Shown one piece after another: positions 32,891 through 37,569 of a DNA stretch of 64,000 bases. How positions within the stretch are numbered: position 1 is the first letter of the stretch; every line of letters starts with the position of its first letter. The stretch lies in the NCBI GenBank assembly GCA_047967505.1, contig CM106538.1. One strand, given 5' to 3'. Below the pieces are notes generated by a model. It ran no database searches and was not told where the DNA came from. It saw only the letters and a program-made list of their open reading frames with translations. Origin of the DNA: Dipteris shenzhenensis. Taxonomy: Eukaryota; Polypodiophyta; Polypodiopsida; Gleicheniales. A program made the translations under genes and the position numbers.

Positions 32891-35200
32891 TAGAGAGAGT
32901 TGCACTTGAGGGAGAGGTGTAGGAAGAGAGAGAGAGAGAGAGAGAGAGAGACCTTATATTAATTTGGCCACCCTCTTTTAACAAACCTGCCCCCTCTCCC
33001 CCTGCTCCACTCTATAAATGTTAGCTCAATGTCGATCTTTTTAAAGTAGGGAGACATACTTGATGACACAATTGACTTGATGTGGATTAGTTGATCATCT
33101 AGACAAAGTGGAGTTGAAACAAATTTGGGTAGTTGAATTTGATGCTTTCAATAACTTCCATATAATTCTTAAATAATGTTCAAAAGATTTGAGAAACGTT
33201 ATCATTGATGTGACGGACCTGTAGTCGAACAGGGCGTTAAAAGCCAATGAAAATATCTCAAAACGTGCGGATTACCTTAAAGTTTTTAAAAGGGACCTTT
33301 ATACGTTCCCAGACAAGTTGTCAAAAAATTCACAAGTGTGCTTCAAAATGATGCCCAACATTTGCTCTAGCTTATCAGTGAAATCTGGTTTATTGTTTAG
33401 CTTGAAGTAACTTTCAAAACCCACCTTTGAGGTCAAGTAAAAAATGAGTTCTACAATGCCCTTCAAGGCTTGATTTTAAAGCGTATGACAGAAACTTAGT
33501 TCAAATCAGACCTTCCTAGAGTTGATTCACATTTATGACCTAATTGAGATTTAGGCTAATTGAAGTTAAGAAAAGTCAAGCTTTGATTTGCCAATTTAAC
33601 AAATTGGTCATATTATAGTTATAGTTAAGTTGGTTGATGATACAACGTGTGAGGGATAAAATCTCTTAAACTTGAATGTCCTTGCAAATGCAATTGAAAC
33701 TTGATTTAGGTCCCACGAAAAACATCCCAAGTACACATGACAATCTTGACCGACTCTTGCACCAAGGTGAAGGATTCATGTTGGAGGTGGGCATCATTGG
33801 TCCTGACCTTGGTCTCACCAAGGTCGACCTTCATGTTACAACAATCACAAAATGTTTGTAGAGCTGATACGTGTCCCTCCAAGCCCTCTATTCTATCTGA
33901 GATCAACACCGCGTCACCTACATAACGAAATGGAAATGAGGGTCTTTGTCAATACTGAGCCCCGCCCAATCTATTGTGCCTATAAATGGAACCAGCTCAT
34001 CAATATAGAGCCCAATAACAATGGGAGATAGAGGACATTCCTGATTCATCCCAATGGTGCTATGAACCTCCTCTGACATCCTTTATGCAATACAGGCTCA
34101 ACCTATCACTCTCTCGTAGAAGGCCATGATGCCCCAAATGACATCATTTCTAAACTAGTGTCTTGAGTCGTGAAATGAGGTCAGCCCATGGGACTGAATC
34201 AAAGGCCTTTCAAAAATTAACAAAGTAGTAGTATATCTTCTGTTTAAGTTGCATGGCCCGCTCTATGAGGGATCGGAGTGTGAAGATGTGATCCAAGGTC
34301 GAGTGGTCCCTCCTGAAATCTACATGTCCCATTGCTCTCATCCATGTTGCCTGCTCATTAATGTGTGTAAATACACCTTGGCCATAAGGTGGCCTACCAT
34401 AATGGTTTGATAATTACCAATATCCATAGGGTCTCTTGCTTTGTGGACTGGGATGATGGTGTTGATGGTCCATGCTGTAGGAAAGCCCTTGCAGAAAGGT
34501 CTCATTGAGGAACCTGGCTATGATCGGTGCAGAGTACTTCCCAACCATGGGAGGAGTTCTGCTTAAAGGCCCTCATGATAGTCAGTTCCACCATGCTCTA
34601 GCTTTTTATGGTTTCTTTCCACTATGCATCTGAAAAACATTCATGTACTTTGCAACTCTCATGCTCCCTTGCCATGCTCCTCTCCGACCCCACCACTTTC
34701 CCTCACCAAGAAAATACAAGGAAAAAAAAGAAAGCACTTTAGTCTTGTGCTAACTCAAAACTCCACGGGCTTGTTTGGTGATACAGATGAATGCTCTTGC
34801 TTCCCAAAAGATGTACTTTCCTGAGTTTTGTGCCGCTGTAATCAGTGCTCATCAACTAGAGCTGTCAGAACACTGGGAACAAACTGCAAGGAAAGCATAT
34901 GAGCACTTTGACAGAAAGGGAAATCGTTTACTTTCTGTGGAAGAACTAGCTGAGGTAGCTTCATTGGACCTCCGGGGTTTTTGAATTCTCTAGTATATTG
35001 CCAGAATTGATGCATTCTGACAATACCTGCACATAAGCTGTATGTATATTGAGACATGATGTATCTCTTGTGTGGCTTTTGCCTTTCAGGAAATGGGCGA
35101 CCTTGAAACAATCCCTGCAAGTACATTTTTACATGATTGGGTCAGACTTGAAGATGGAAAGCTGAGTTTTACTGGATACATCAAGTTTTTACTTGCTTGA
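9109..35200 (+). CDS. CRK: CDPK-related protein kinase (CRK), C-terminal part, four exons visible
   Basis: Joining 9109-9216, 9346-9408, 34787-34954 and 35090-35200 gives an uninterrupted reading frame of 149 codons plus TGA, every junction in phase 0. The protein shows the CRK signature ALAKALTEDD at its start, then ENFKG, ATDAM, FPEFCAA, AHQLE, EHWEQ and a C-terminal HDWVR-x4-GKLSFTGYIKF. This is the degenerate EF-hand regulatory region that follows the Ser/Thr kinase domain in plant CRKs. CRKs are related to calcium-dependent protein kinases, but their EF-hands are mostly poor calcium binders and they are usually membrane-anchored at the N-terminus (family knowledge). The kinase-domain exons must lie upstream of the window. 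The third intron is 25.4 kb and full of transposons. The coding part looks intact, so the gene is probably functional despite the insertions; expression cannot be judged from here. Confidence 0.88.
9346..9408 (+). CDS. CRK: CRK exon B
   Basis: This exon has 21 codons between GAGCAG| and TCG|GTAAGG. It encodes ALLKFATDAMNDSQ and then AYSILKS, matching the CRK block that usually reads AL-x2-NATDAMKES. It is separated from exon A by a normal 129-bp intron (9217-9345). Its 5' splice site opens the giant intron. Confidence 0.85.
9409..10878. other. intron sequence, possible solo LTR
   Basis: No coding region. Around 10131-10700 the sequence looks LTR-like: it opens TGTTGGTACATG, contains a TATATAAAG box (10339-10347) and continues into a CT microsatellite. 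I found no paired copy or PBS, so this remains a guess. 10383-10432 is a CT-rich simple repeat. The last 16 bases are the left target-site copy of L1-b. Confidence 0.35.
10383..10432 (+). repeat. CT microsatellite
   Basis: CTCT-rich tract with a core of about 12 uninterrupted CT units. Confidence 0.9.
10879..10894 (+). repeat. target-site duplication of L1-b, left copy
   Basis: ATACAAAAGACAATCT, identical to 16897-16912. Confidence 0.85.
11000..11833 (-). pseudogene. L1-b ORF2: zf-RVT and C-terminal region
   Basis: 11528-11833 encodes LQWDPGEWEW, then HGGIAVNLWRSRFGVDPTCPCC, a typical zf-RVT zinc-binding segment with CPCC and downstream HCLWEC. 11200-11508 continues with FFEGHDPNPALIVWGHSVES and WEILASIAAWHIWRAKC, and 11000-11185 with the family C-terminus WRGSPFFSESPSGLRW. 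Frameshifts separate the three pieces. Confidence 0.82.
12014..13980 (-). pseudogene. L1-b ORF2: reverse transcriptase region
   Basis: 13189-13980 holds the first RT blocks: LINLIPKG, SQWILITLCKILAKAISLRL, DTQTGFVHGRSIFDNI and LLLDFEKA. 13095-13301 holds the RQGCPLASFLF block. 12410-13039 holds the catalytic block, now LVDDTAVF where active L1s have (F/Y)ADD, followed by INWNKSNGFWI and the thumb. 12014-12352 is connecting sequence. Frameshifts and stops make it non-functional. Confidence 0.85.
14473..14985 (-). pseudogene. L1-b ORF2: apurinic endonuclease domain, 5'-truncated
   Basis: The frame encodes LLNLYASNSRGDRVLLW and the diagnostic IIGGDFNMVEM of the exonuclease-endonuclease-phosphatase fold, then GLIDFMWM. 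Only the second half of the domain is present; the N-terminal catalytic part would have been upstream and is replaced by the TG/AG microsatellite. The open frame continues into the microsatellite (Ser-Leu and His-Thr runs), which is not L1 coding. Confidence 0.82.
14980..15085 (+). repeat. compound microsatellite (TG)n(AG)n(AAAG)n
   Basis: About 24 TG units, then about 15 AG units, then about seven AAAG units. On the minus strand it lies directly after the 3' end of a lineage-B LINE and is probably its tail. Confidence 0.9.
15086..16850 (-). mobile_element. lineage-B LINE fragment (3' half) inside L1-b
   Basis: The minus strand encodes, in broken frames, the end of a non-LTR RT of a different lineage from L1: KTKVMIFNTS with SYTYLGVVFSGP (16680-16810), a post-RT block with LVHPVGMYGSLCWGP and RVERLQVLMLSRML (16398-16655), a CTLC-x9-EEHF-x3-C zinc finger (about 15780-15870), and a basic C-terminus (15312-15731). 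It ends in 3' UTR with a short ATG/GTT repeat (15270-15300 on the plus strand) and then the microsatellite. Related copies lie at 30.3-32.9, 33.7-34.6 and 37.5-38.8 kb. Confidence 0.75.
16897..16912 (+). repeat. target-site duplication of L1-b, right copy
   Basis: Exact 16-bp match to 10879-10894. The joined empty site falls in a plus-strand lineage-B ORF1 remnant that continues to 17192. Confidence 0.85.
16990..17192 (+). pseudogene. lineage-B LINE ORF1 C-terminal fragment
   Basis: In one open plus-strand frame ending at TGA 17190-17192 it reads LKGTRIWIQEKLTPHQLKQ, AMELTKVKESKKEANG and LSKEFKSKLKG. It aligns with the minus-strand fragment at 22510-22690 (GTKIWIAEELSQAQLKN, KDGKWAVYREGTLIKEF). 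This is the C-terminal domain of a LINE ORF1 protein, an RNA-binding chaperone. L1-b inserted into this older element. Confidence 0.6.
17193..17390. other. intron spacer
   Basis: AT-rich sequence between the ORF1 remnant and the next L1; nothing recognisable. Confidence 0.5.
17391..20280 (-). mobile_element. L1 LINE (L1-c), 5'-truncated
   Basis: Same family as L1-b. On the minus strand the 3' end reads CTTAATGAAGTGAT then a G run and an A run (T 17391-17399, C 17400-17406 on the plus strand). It keeps RT (19692-20093: LIHLIPKGGCRN, TQTGFVHGRSIFDNIF, LLLDFEKAYDMVDW), thumb (19084-19413), linker (18391-18672) and C-terminus (17454-17756). The zf-RVT segment is missing: the frame at 17949-18425 jumps from FWRRLWKSLRNRK to VLLGF, while L1-b has HGGIAVNLWRSRF in between. 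Homology to L1-b stops abruptly at 20280; I found no target-site repeat. Confidence 0.82.
19692..20093 (-). pseudogene. L1-c reverse transcriptase fragment
   Basis: The open frame has RT blocks in order (LIPKGG, SQWRPITLLGTLYKILAK, TGFVHGRSI, LDFEKAYDMVDW). The first RT aspartate is intact here, unlike in L1-b. The frame ends before the QGCPL and catalytic blocks. Confidence 0.8.
20333..22230 (-). mobile_element. L1-type element carrying ORF1 only (L1-e)
   Basis: On the minus strand a pyrimidine-rich 5' region, an ORF1 and a short 3' end with an A run (T 20333-20341) are present; no endonuclease or RT is seen. Both ends abut CA repeats (CGCACACACAC at 20315-20330 and CGCTCACACACAC at about 22230), so it may have inserted into a CA microsatellite and duplicated part of it. 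It could be an internally deleted L1. Confidence 0.55.
20802..22231 (-). pseudogene. L1 ORF1: Ser/Pro-rich N-terminus, DUF4283 and zinc knuckle
   Basis: In order on the minus strand: a Ser/Ala/Pro/Val-rich low-complexity segment (21860-22231), then SSNFPSSSLQKDLL (21649-21939). Then a DUF4283-type RNA-binding domain (21311-21724) with DIVFHLLTLGGVHGAGHFAV, MPWDPLFDP and PVWITLKDLPVPLI. Next is a CYKC...LGHFARACP knuckle split by a one-base shift at about 21190, and a C-terminal tail with FAVLAGLD. DUF4283 plus a CCHC knuckle is the standard ORF1 layout of plant L1 elements. At least three frameshifts are present. Confidence 0.75.
22315..22336 (+). repeat. CA microsatellite at a lineage-B tail
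   Basis: A CA run preceded by GCGCGCG and followed by a stretch containing GGTCTATGGGAC, the motif shared with other lineage-B 3' ends in the window. Confidence 0.8.
22440..22821 (-). pseudogene. lineage-B LINE ORF1, C-terminal part (left of Ty3-2)
   Basis: On the minus strand at about 22510-22690 the frame reads LEGTKIWIAEELSQAQLKN, then AIELAKARAARKDGKWAVYR and EGTLIKEFKFK, the C-terminal domain of a LINE ORF1. A (ATC)n repeat (22770-22811) follows toward the chromovirus. Its N-terminal part is on the other side of Ty3-2 (29327-30290). Confidence 0.65.
22770..22811 (+). repeat. ATC microsatellite
   Basis: CATCATCATC tract with a TTATC interruption, ending CATCATCAACC. A shorter similar tract at 15270-15300 sits in the 3' region of another lineage-B LINE. 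Confidence 0.85.
22822..22826 (+). repeat. 5-bp target-site duplication of Ty3-2, left
   Basis: TATTA, matching 29322-29326; five bases is the normal length for Ty3 integrases. Confidence 0.9.
22827..23292 (-). repeat. 3' LTR of Ty3-2
   Basis: 466 bp; on the minus strand it begins TGTTATGCTC and ends GTTTCA. Directly flanked by TATTA on its outer side and by the polypurine tract inside. Confidence 0.93.
23305..23898 (-). pseudogene. Ty3-2 integrase C-terminus with chromodomain-like end
   Basis: The open frame has REFKEGEKVFLRFPSH, LSPRYCGPW, YKLELPPGCKVHPVFHVSRL and then the chromodomain-like RILDRGTMQVHNRKIPTALV-AWHGLPLSKATWE. Its stop overlaps the polypurine tract. The C-terminal chromodomain places the element among plant chromoviruses, where it is thought to guide insertion into particular chromatin. 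Confidence 0.88.
24006..24548 (-). pseudogene. Ty3-2 integrase, zinc domain and catalytic core
   Basis: The region contains the HHCC zinc domain (HPGVEKTYDLVKRDFFWP ... CFSCQ), then SMDFIVGLP, VVVDRLIKMAHFIP, SDRDVKFTGHFW and ETDGQTERVNQ. The DDE residues are present (SMD, SDRD, TERVN). A CAA-to-TAA change ends the frame at YVSLK, where Ty3-1 has YVSLRQHTWDKW. Confidence 0.9.
24644..25012 (-). pseudogene. Ty3-2 RNase H end and connection
   Basis: The next frame reads DHDTLKHFCKQPDLRG, YRRGKDNKVADALS and FVQSLWPKAHVLKPGE. A 5-base difference from Ty3-1 after LKPGE shifts the frame again. Just downstream an in-frame TAG (about 24600) interrupts VVPN-x-NDLRQR. Confidence 0.85.
24955..25428 (-). 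pseudogene. Ty3-2 RT thumb and RNase H
   Basis: Continues the polyprotein after the first frameshift: MDPKKVAAILTWPIPQSL, FLGFVQFYRRHIKGY, LETDASGIAVGAVLL and the RNase H core up to SEFYVDV. A single missing T near 24974 shifts frame and truncates it. Unlike Ty3-1 there is only one copy of this region. Confidence 0.9.
25431..27995 (-). CDS. Ty3-2 gag-protease-RT polyprotein, 854 codons
   Basis: One open frame from METEGQ to a TAG caused by a one-base deletion. Residues about 100-270 are the gag capsid region (WLHKWKEAFAICEI, DRWWIKQQKD). Residues 352-364 are a zinc knuckle CFGCLQRHQWKDC with CX2CX3HX4C spacing, one residue shorter than the usual CX2CX4HX4C. The protease motif is LFDSTSTHN at 452-460, with Thr where the catalytic DSG has Gly. 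RT spans about 650-854 (NRPPYRLSF, FRLCIDYRALN, SKIDLKCGYHQI, LTNAPATF, catalytic FIDD at 799-802). Gag and pol are fused in one frame without a shift. Compared with Ty3-1, a run of five G is four here (about 25433-25437), which ends the frame at IITLEG. Confidence 0.92.
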   Translation of the reverse strand: METEGQDSKVNPGESRARSTQEVSHHTTPTLVGRISVLEDALQQIMNQQLQVNAGQNEIREMVQALSARPSRNDKGKAPVEPEPSIHSSESAKVKVPNIANYRLEKYAGRMIERSSDVIEVWLHKWKEAFAICEIRSDLKKICETTHLFIEEADRWWIKQQKDQAVSTTWEGFKFEFKKHFLPPDEEFRAWDAYRNLRQRNLSVAKYADKFRECVMKITVPLPMSVQLKDYIYGLNDKIKMEVRAKYVTTLDESIAVALNYEDARGRPSGFVQAGTQHEYPRKGGFQRKWTSKTSVSQPSGQTKQVKLVEGQAKTSTTVGVKRKVTPMAARAWSKSSLTPEQKEKARKEGLCFGCLQRHQWKDCSLNKDRRTANMIISECDGEMQESPNAEHMQMQLAGPTQRLVPVLLSVSVTKLVSGAPDNILSKPAAVFDEPELIKMKGQVANHNVIVLFDSTSTHNVINSKLIKRLKLKTNLFDYAYTVRMADGSSTEVWDQRVIQLELRIQDYVEKLDFELTRLAHVDIALGMAWHFWKNPAIDWKKHIYQFKMNGVEYVLRGEKDLPRGPLISAMEIRKTPKEFVCLYIASVESIDDASTSTEATQDGEMAELAKEISEKFSDCFRDELPYGSPPERNVQHKIELIPGAEPVNRPPYRLSFTEEAEVQRQLEEYLKLGQIQPSFSPFASPVILKRKKDDTFRLCIDYRALNNITIKHRYPMARIDDLLDALHGAVIFSKIDLKCGYHQIHIRAEDVHKTAFRSRFGHFEFLVMPFGLTNAPATFVMLMNDLLRPYIGKFVVHFIDDILVFSKSITEHREHLRIVFSTLRKASLYVNKKKTILCMVRLEYLGFIITLEG
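27996..28841 (-). other. leader of Ty3-2 between PBS and gag
   Basis: No coding region. Contains a short triplicate near 28050-28145: CTGTACAGGAATAA or a variant occurs three times, spaced about 30-40 bp apart, each followed by CTGCAAACT. Confidence 0.6.
28842..28853 (-). promoter_or_regulatory. primer binding site of Ty3-2, tRNA-iMet
   Basis: The minus strand reads TGGTATCAGAGC, two bases from the end of the 5' LTR, the same spacing as in Ty3-1. Confidence 0.92.
28856..29321 (-). repeat. 5' LTR of Ty3-2
   Basis: Same length as the other LTR, with 12 substitutions and no indels by eye. The promoter and transcription start of the element would lie here, directing transcription leftward, antisense to CRK. 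Confidence 0.93.
29322..29326 (+). repeat. 5-bp target-site duplication of Ty3-2, right
   Basis: TATTA, matching 22822-22826. Confidence 0.9.
29327..30290 (-). pseudogene. lineage-B LINE ORF1, N-terminal coiled-coil part (right of Ty3-2)
   Basis: The minus strand at about 29400-29790 encodes MTPSPYAHNYQQEG, then LQQVVRELRLELAEVKARLQ, a heptad-rich coiled coil typical of LINE ORF1 trimerisation domains, followed by Lys/Glu-rich SIKKEVIEECDTKANKTDI. Removing Ty3-2 and one TATTA joins it to the C-terminal part at 22510-22821. Stops interrupt it at several places. 30099-30118 is an AGCT repeat. Confidence 0.6.
30293..30331 (+). repeat. AG microsatellite
   Basis: About 19 AG units, directly next to the 3' end (minus strand) of the lineage-B LINE that extends to the right. 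Confidence 0.9.
30867..30874 (+). repeat. 8-bp target-site duplication of the MITE, left
   Basis: CCTGGAGC, identical to 31260-31267. Confidence 0.8.
30875..31259. mobile_element. hAT-like MITE, 385 bp
   Basis: It is flanked by a perfect 8-bp repeat CCTGGAGC (30867-30874 and 31260-31267). The termini are CAGTGTTGCAA and, reverse-complemented, CATAGTTGCCA, an imperfect 11-bp inverted repeat. Just inside are further matching stretches (CCAAACGTTTGG near the left, AAACGTCTGG near the right). Eight-base target duplications and CA-starting termini are hallmarks of hAT elements. There is no transposase frame, so it is non-autonomous. Confidence 0.8.
31260..31267 (+). repeat. 8-bp target-site duplication of the MITE, right
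   Basis: CCTGGAGC, identical to 30867-30874. Confidence 0.8.
32308..32667 (-). pseudogene. lineage-B reverse transcriptase, catalytic fragment
   Basis: A 119-codon open frame with the non-LTR RT signature LLYADDIVLIS followed by a helix, DLTVNHGKTKVMVFN and YTYLGAVF. The motif order (YADD, then KTK, then YLG) is that of LINE RTs and differs clearly from the L1 copies in the window, which have NWNKSN at the KTK position. Confidence 0.82.
32852..32952 (+). repeat. two AG microsatellites
   Basis: AG-rich runs at about 32852-32899 and 32927-32952, separated by TTGCACTTGAGGG. They mark the right end of the lineage-B LINE. Confidence 0.88.
32953..33660. other. intron spacer
   Basis: AT-rich; no coding region, repeat pair or family motif recognised. 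Confidence 0.5.
33700..34610 (-). pseudogene. old lineage-B LINE reverse transcriptase remnant
   Basis: In scattered minus-strand frames: SSQSTKQE and ILVIIKPLW near 34400 (the IPVxKxxD...NYRxI block), CPLSPIVIGLYIDELVPFIG near 34000, then YVGDAVLISDRIEGLEG (33860-33925; catalytic YADD has become YVGD) and MKVDLGETKV. It is more decayed than the copies at 15-17 and 30-33 kb. Confidence 0.7.
34787..34954 (+). CDS. CRK: CRK exon C (EF-hands 2-3 region)
   Basis: This exon has 56 codons, entered through GATACAG| and left through GCTGAG|GTAGCT. It encodes MNALASQKMYFPEFCAA, then AHQLELSEHWEQTARKAYEHF and a degenerate EF-hand loop (DRKGNRLLSVEE) that lacks the acidic residues needed at loop positions 3 and 5. 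The leading ATG is internal to the protein, not a start codon, because the frame joins exon B in phase 0. Reading on past 34954 runs into a stop, which supports the splice choice. Confidence 0.88.
35090..35200 (+). CDS. CRK: CRK terminal exon D
   Basis: This exon has 36 codons plus TGA (35198-35200), entered through TTTCAG|. It encodes EMGDLETIPASTFLHDWVR and then LEDGKLSFTGYIKFLLA. HDW(I/V)R-x4-GKLSF is the conserved last helix region of CRKs. The protein stops a few residues after KF, where family members usually continue with about ten more residues (LHGVT-like tail), so this C-terminus is slightly short. Confidence 0.87.
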   Translation, partial: EMGDLETIPASTFLHDWVRLEDGKLSFTGYIKFLLA

Positions 35201-35423
35201 CATGTTCCACTACAAAATATCAGCAATCTAAGCTTTTCTCAAATTCATCGTAATTTCATATTCACTTACCAGGAGCTCTTCTCGTAGTATCCAATCTAAC
35301 AGCCTGGTTGCATATATCATATATTTTTAAACCATTTGTTCGGTGGTGAGGGGGGACACGCTCCATGTATATATTTGGTAACTCTTAGACAGAAATCTGT
35401 TGGTGATGGAAACAAAGTTTTGC

Positions 35424-35429
35424 AATAAA
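35424..35429 (+). promoter_or_regulatory. candidate poly(A) signal of the CRK gene
   Basis: AATAAA lies 224 bp downstream of the CRK stop codon, in AT-rich 3' UTR-like sequence. It is the first canonical hexamer after the stop that I noticed. Plant poly(A) signals are loose, so this is only a candidate. Confidence 0.4.
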
Positions 35430-37524
35430 GGCAGACAGGGCCTTTTAAATATTTCTCAACGAATGCGCTCATGCAAGGTCTGGGCTATGATACCTGCATC
35501 CTTTTAAGGGTTTGCTTCAGATACTTAACTAGCAACTTTTTGGACCAACTGTGGTCTTGCAAAAGAGAGATCCTGCTCTGTTTGTTCCTTTAAGAAGAAT
35601 CCCTGTAAGCACAAAGCGCTGTAGACATAAAGATGATTTGGACTTGTCTGAGTAAATGTAAGCACCTGCAAAGCACGCCCAGAGGTAAGAACTTTACATG
35701 CTTAATAGTGCTGTAGACATAAAGATGAATATGGTCTAAGTAAATGACACCCCCAGGTAAGAACGTTACATGTGTAATAGTGCTGTTAGACCAAACTAAA
35801 ATGAGTAGCCCAAAAGATACACAAGTTAAGTATCTCATGTGGACAACTTGAAAGACCCCAAATTACAAGGTGATGTATACCAATGGAAGCCAGCCATAAA
35901 CGTGACACAACATTCCAAATGGGTAAATTTGAAATTTACGCTCTCTCAACATGGATCTTACATTATCAACCTCATGCATGCTAAGGTTTTGCAACATATG
36001 GCACTCCTTGCAAGTAGATAGCCTAGAGTCTAATAAATGGTGGTGATTTTCCACGTGAGCATGGGCATTGATGGTTGATTTCAAAGTAAGATTGTATATT
36101 ATGGCTTCTTAGTTTGAGTCATATGATCGATTCTCTTTATATCTACTAAAAACAAGGTCAGTATTGTGTACATTTGGATATGGGTTTAACATATTTGTGG
36201 CATGTATAAGCCATCATATAGATAAACCTTGTTTGTACTCTGCTATGTACCCTGCGAAAGGCTAACTGAACCATATGAAAGGATGAATAAAGGCACAATA
36301 TCCACTACTTAAACAATCTGTTCATGTGAGTCTTTGCATCAAATAAGCAATGTGTGTATAGTGGCTAGCTATCTTTATGGGAAGCATCATACATTTGTAA
36401 ACCCGCTAGCATTTTCTATGTGTCAAGCATATACAAACATTCTTTGAGTACTATTGAAATTCATGCATTTAGCACAATAATGCAACAAAACAAAAATTAA
36501 CCAAATGGAATTTACATTTAACCTCAGAATTTGCCATATGCACGGTCATGCAAGCACACTATGCACGTCCACACACAGGCATGCATATTTACACACACTC
36601 TCACACACCCTCCAACCAAAAAACACTGAACATACACATATTGTGACATAAAACATTGGACAAAAGCATGTGCAAGTGAACACGTGGTGTGATAAGGGCG
36701 ACTGCAAAAGGCCTCGATTGCTTGTAAGGACAAAAGTATGGCTAAAAAAGCTCCAAGGTAAAAGGTGGTATCCCTCACACAATGTCAACTTCAGAAAGCT
36801 CCCAAAATTGAGGTTTTAAAAAAACGAAGAAATTGCAAGTTGTAGGAGGAGAGACGAATGAACGTGCGGTAGCCATATGCAATTTAGCTGTGCACAAGGA
36901 CCAAAGCAGAGAAGGCAGCCGAGCGCCCACCACATTGGTGCACGTAAATTTAAATCGTTGTGCACACCTTCTAGGATTGAACCCAGGAGTCTTGACCACT
37001 AGGCTAACAAGCCACTCTCCTCTGCCACCTAAACTATAATCTAAGACTATTCCTTCATTTTGTACAAACTTGCCAAGAACTCCACTCGCAATCATGTTGT
37101 GCCGCACAAAGCGCCGGTCCCTACAAGTATGAATTGAATCTCAACATGGTGATACCCATAAGTAATGCCACATGTATTGGAATCAATGCTTTGACCCACT
37201 CATAGGTTTAAGATGGGGATCTAGAGATGCCATCTTAACTTGATGCTCATCAATGTTTTACTTTGAGTTGACCTTCCTTAAGCTGAAAGAAAAGTCACCT
37301 TTCTCGAGCTTCACAATCAAAATTGGAATACCTTAAAGAGGGAACGATCGCTTGAATGTATGAAAAGTGCCCAACATGCCCAACTCTAGTAAAGATATGC
37401 ATAAATGAAGCAAATCACAATAAGGTAGCACGATTTTGAAGTGACATATGAATGCAAAGGTTGAAAATAAACCCATCTATAGCTCTTGTAAATTGCACTC
37501 AAGATGCATCATAAATCGCAAGCG

Positions 37525-37527
<3 letters not shown>
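35430..37527. other. intergenic sequence after CRK
   Basis: No gene recognised. 35600-35790 holds two to three imperfect copies of a unit starting GCTGTAGACATAAAGATGA (35618, 35710, partial 35782). Around 36974-37006 the minus strand carries tRNA-promoter-like boxes, described separately. The rest is AT-rich. Confidence 0.5.
36974..37006 (-). other. tRNA-promoter-like boxes, possible SINE relic
   Basis: The minus strand reads TAGCCTAGTGG (fits the A box TRGYNNANNNG), then 11 bases, then GGGTTCAATCC (fits a B box). The two boxes are much closer than in tRNAs or typical plant SINEs (usually about 30 bases or more apart), so this may be a deleted SINE or chance. Confidence 0.3.

Positions 37528-37564
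<37 letters not shown>
37528..37564 (+). repeat. AG microsatellite at a LINE tail
   Basis: About 18 AG units, followed by AAGTTTATTAAAAGTCTTC and, 60 bp on, GATCTATGGGAC, the same arrangement as at 15086-15120. Confidence 0.88.

Positions 37565-37569
<5 letters not shown>

Larger units (their letters stand above)
9409..34786 (+). other. giant CRK intron (25,378 bp)
   Basis: The intron is bounded by a consensus GTAAGG donor at 9409 and an ACAG acceptor at 34786. It contains two LINE lineages, a complete chromovirus, a MITE and several microsatellites, described in separate entries. Nearly all the recognisable LTR and LINE insertions inside it run antisense to the gene. The exception is a short plus-strand lineage-B ORF1 fragment at 16990-17192. 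Confidence 0.85.

Noticed and set aside
34787-34984. Independent small gene starting at ATG 34787
   Set aside because: The ATG is an internal Met of the CRK protein; flanking splice sites and phase join it to exons B and D.
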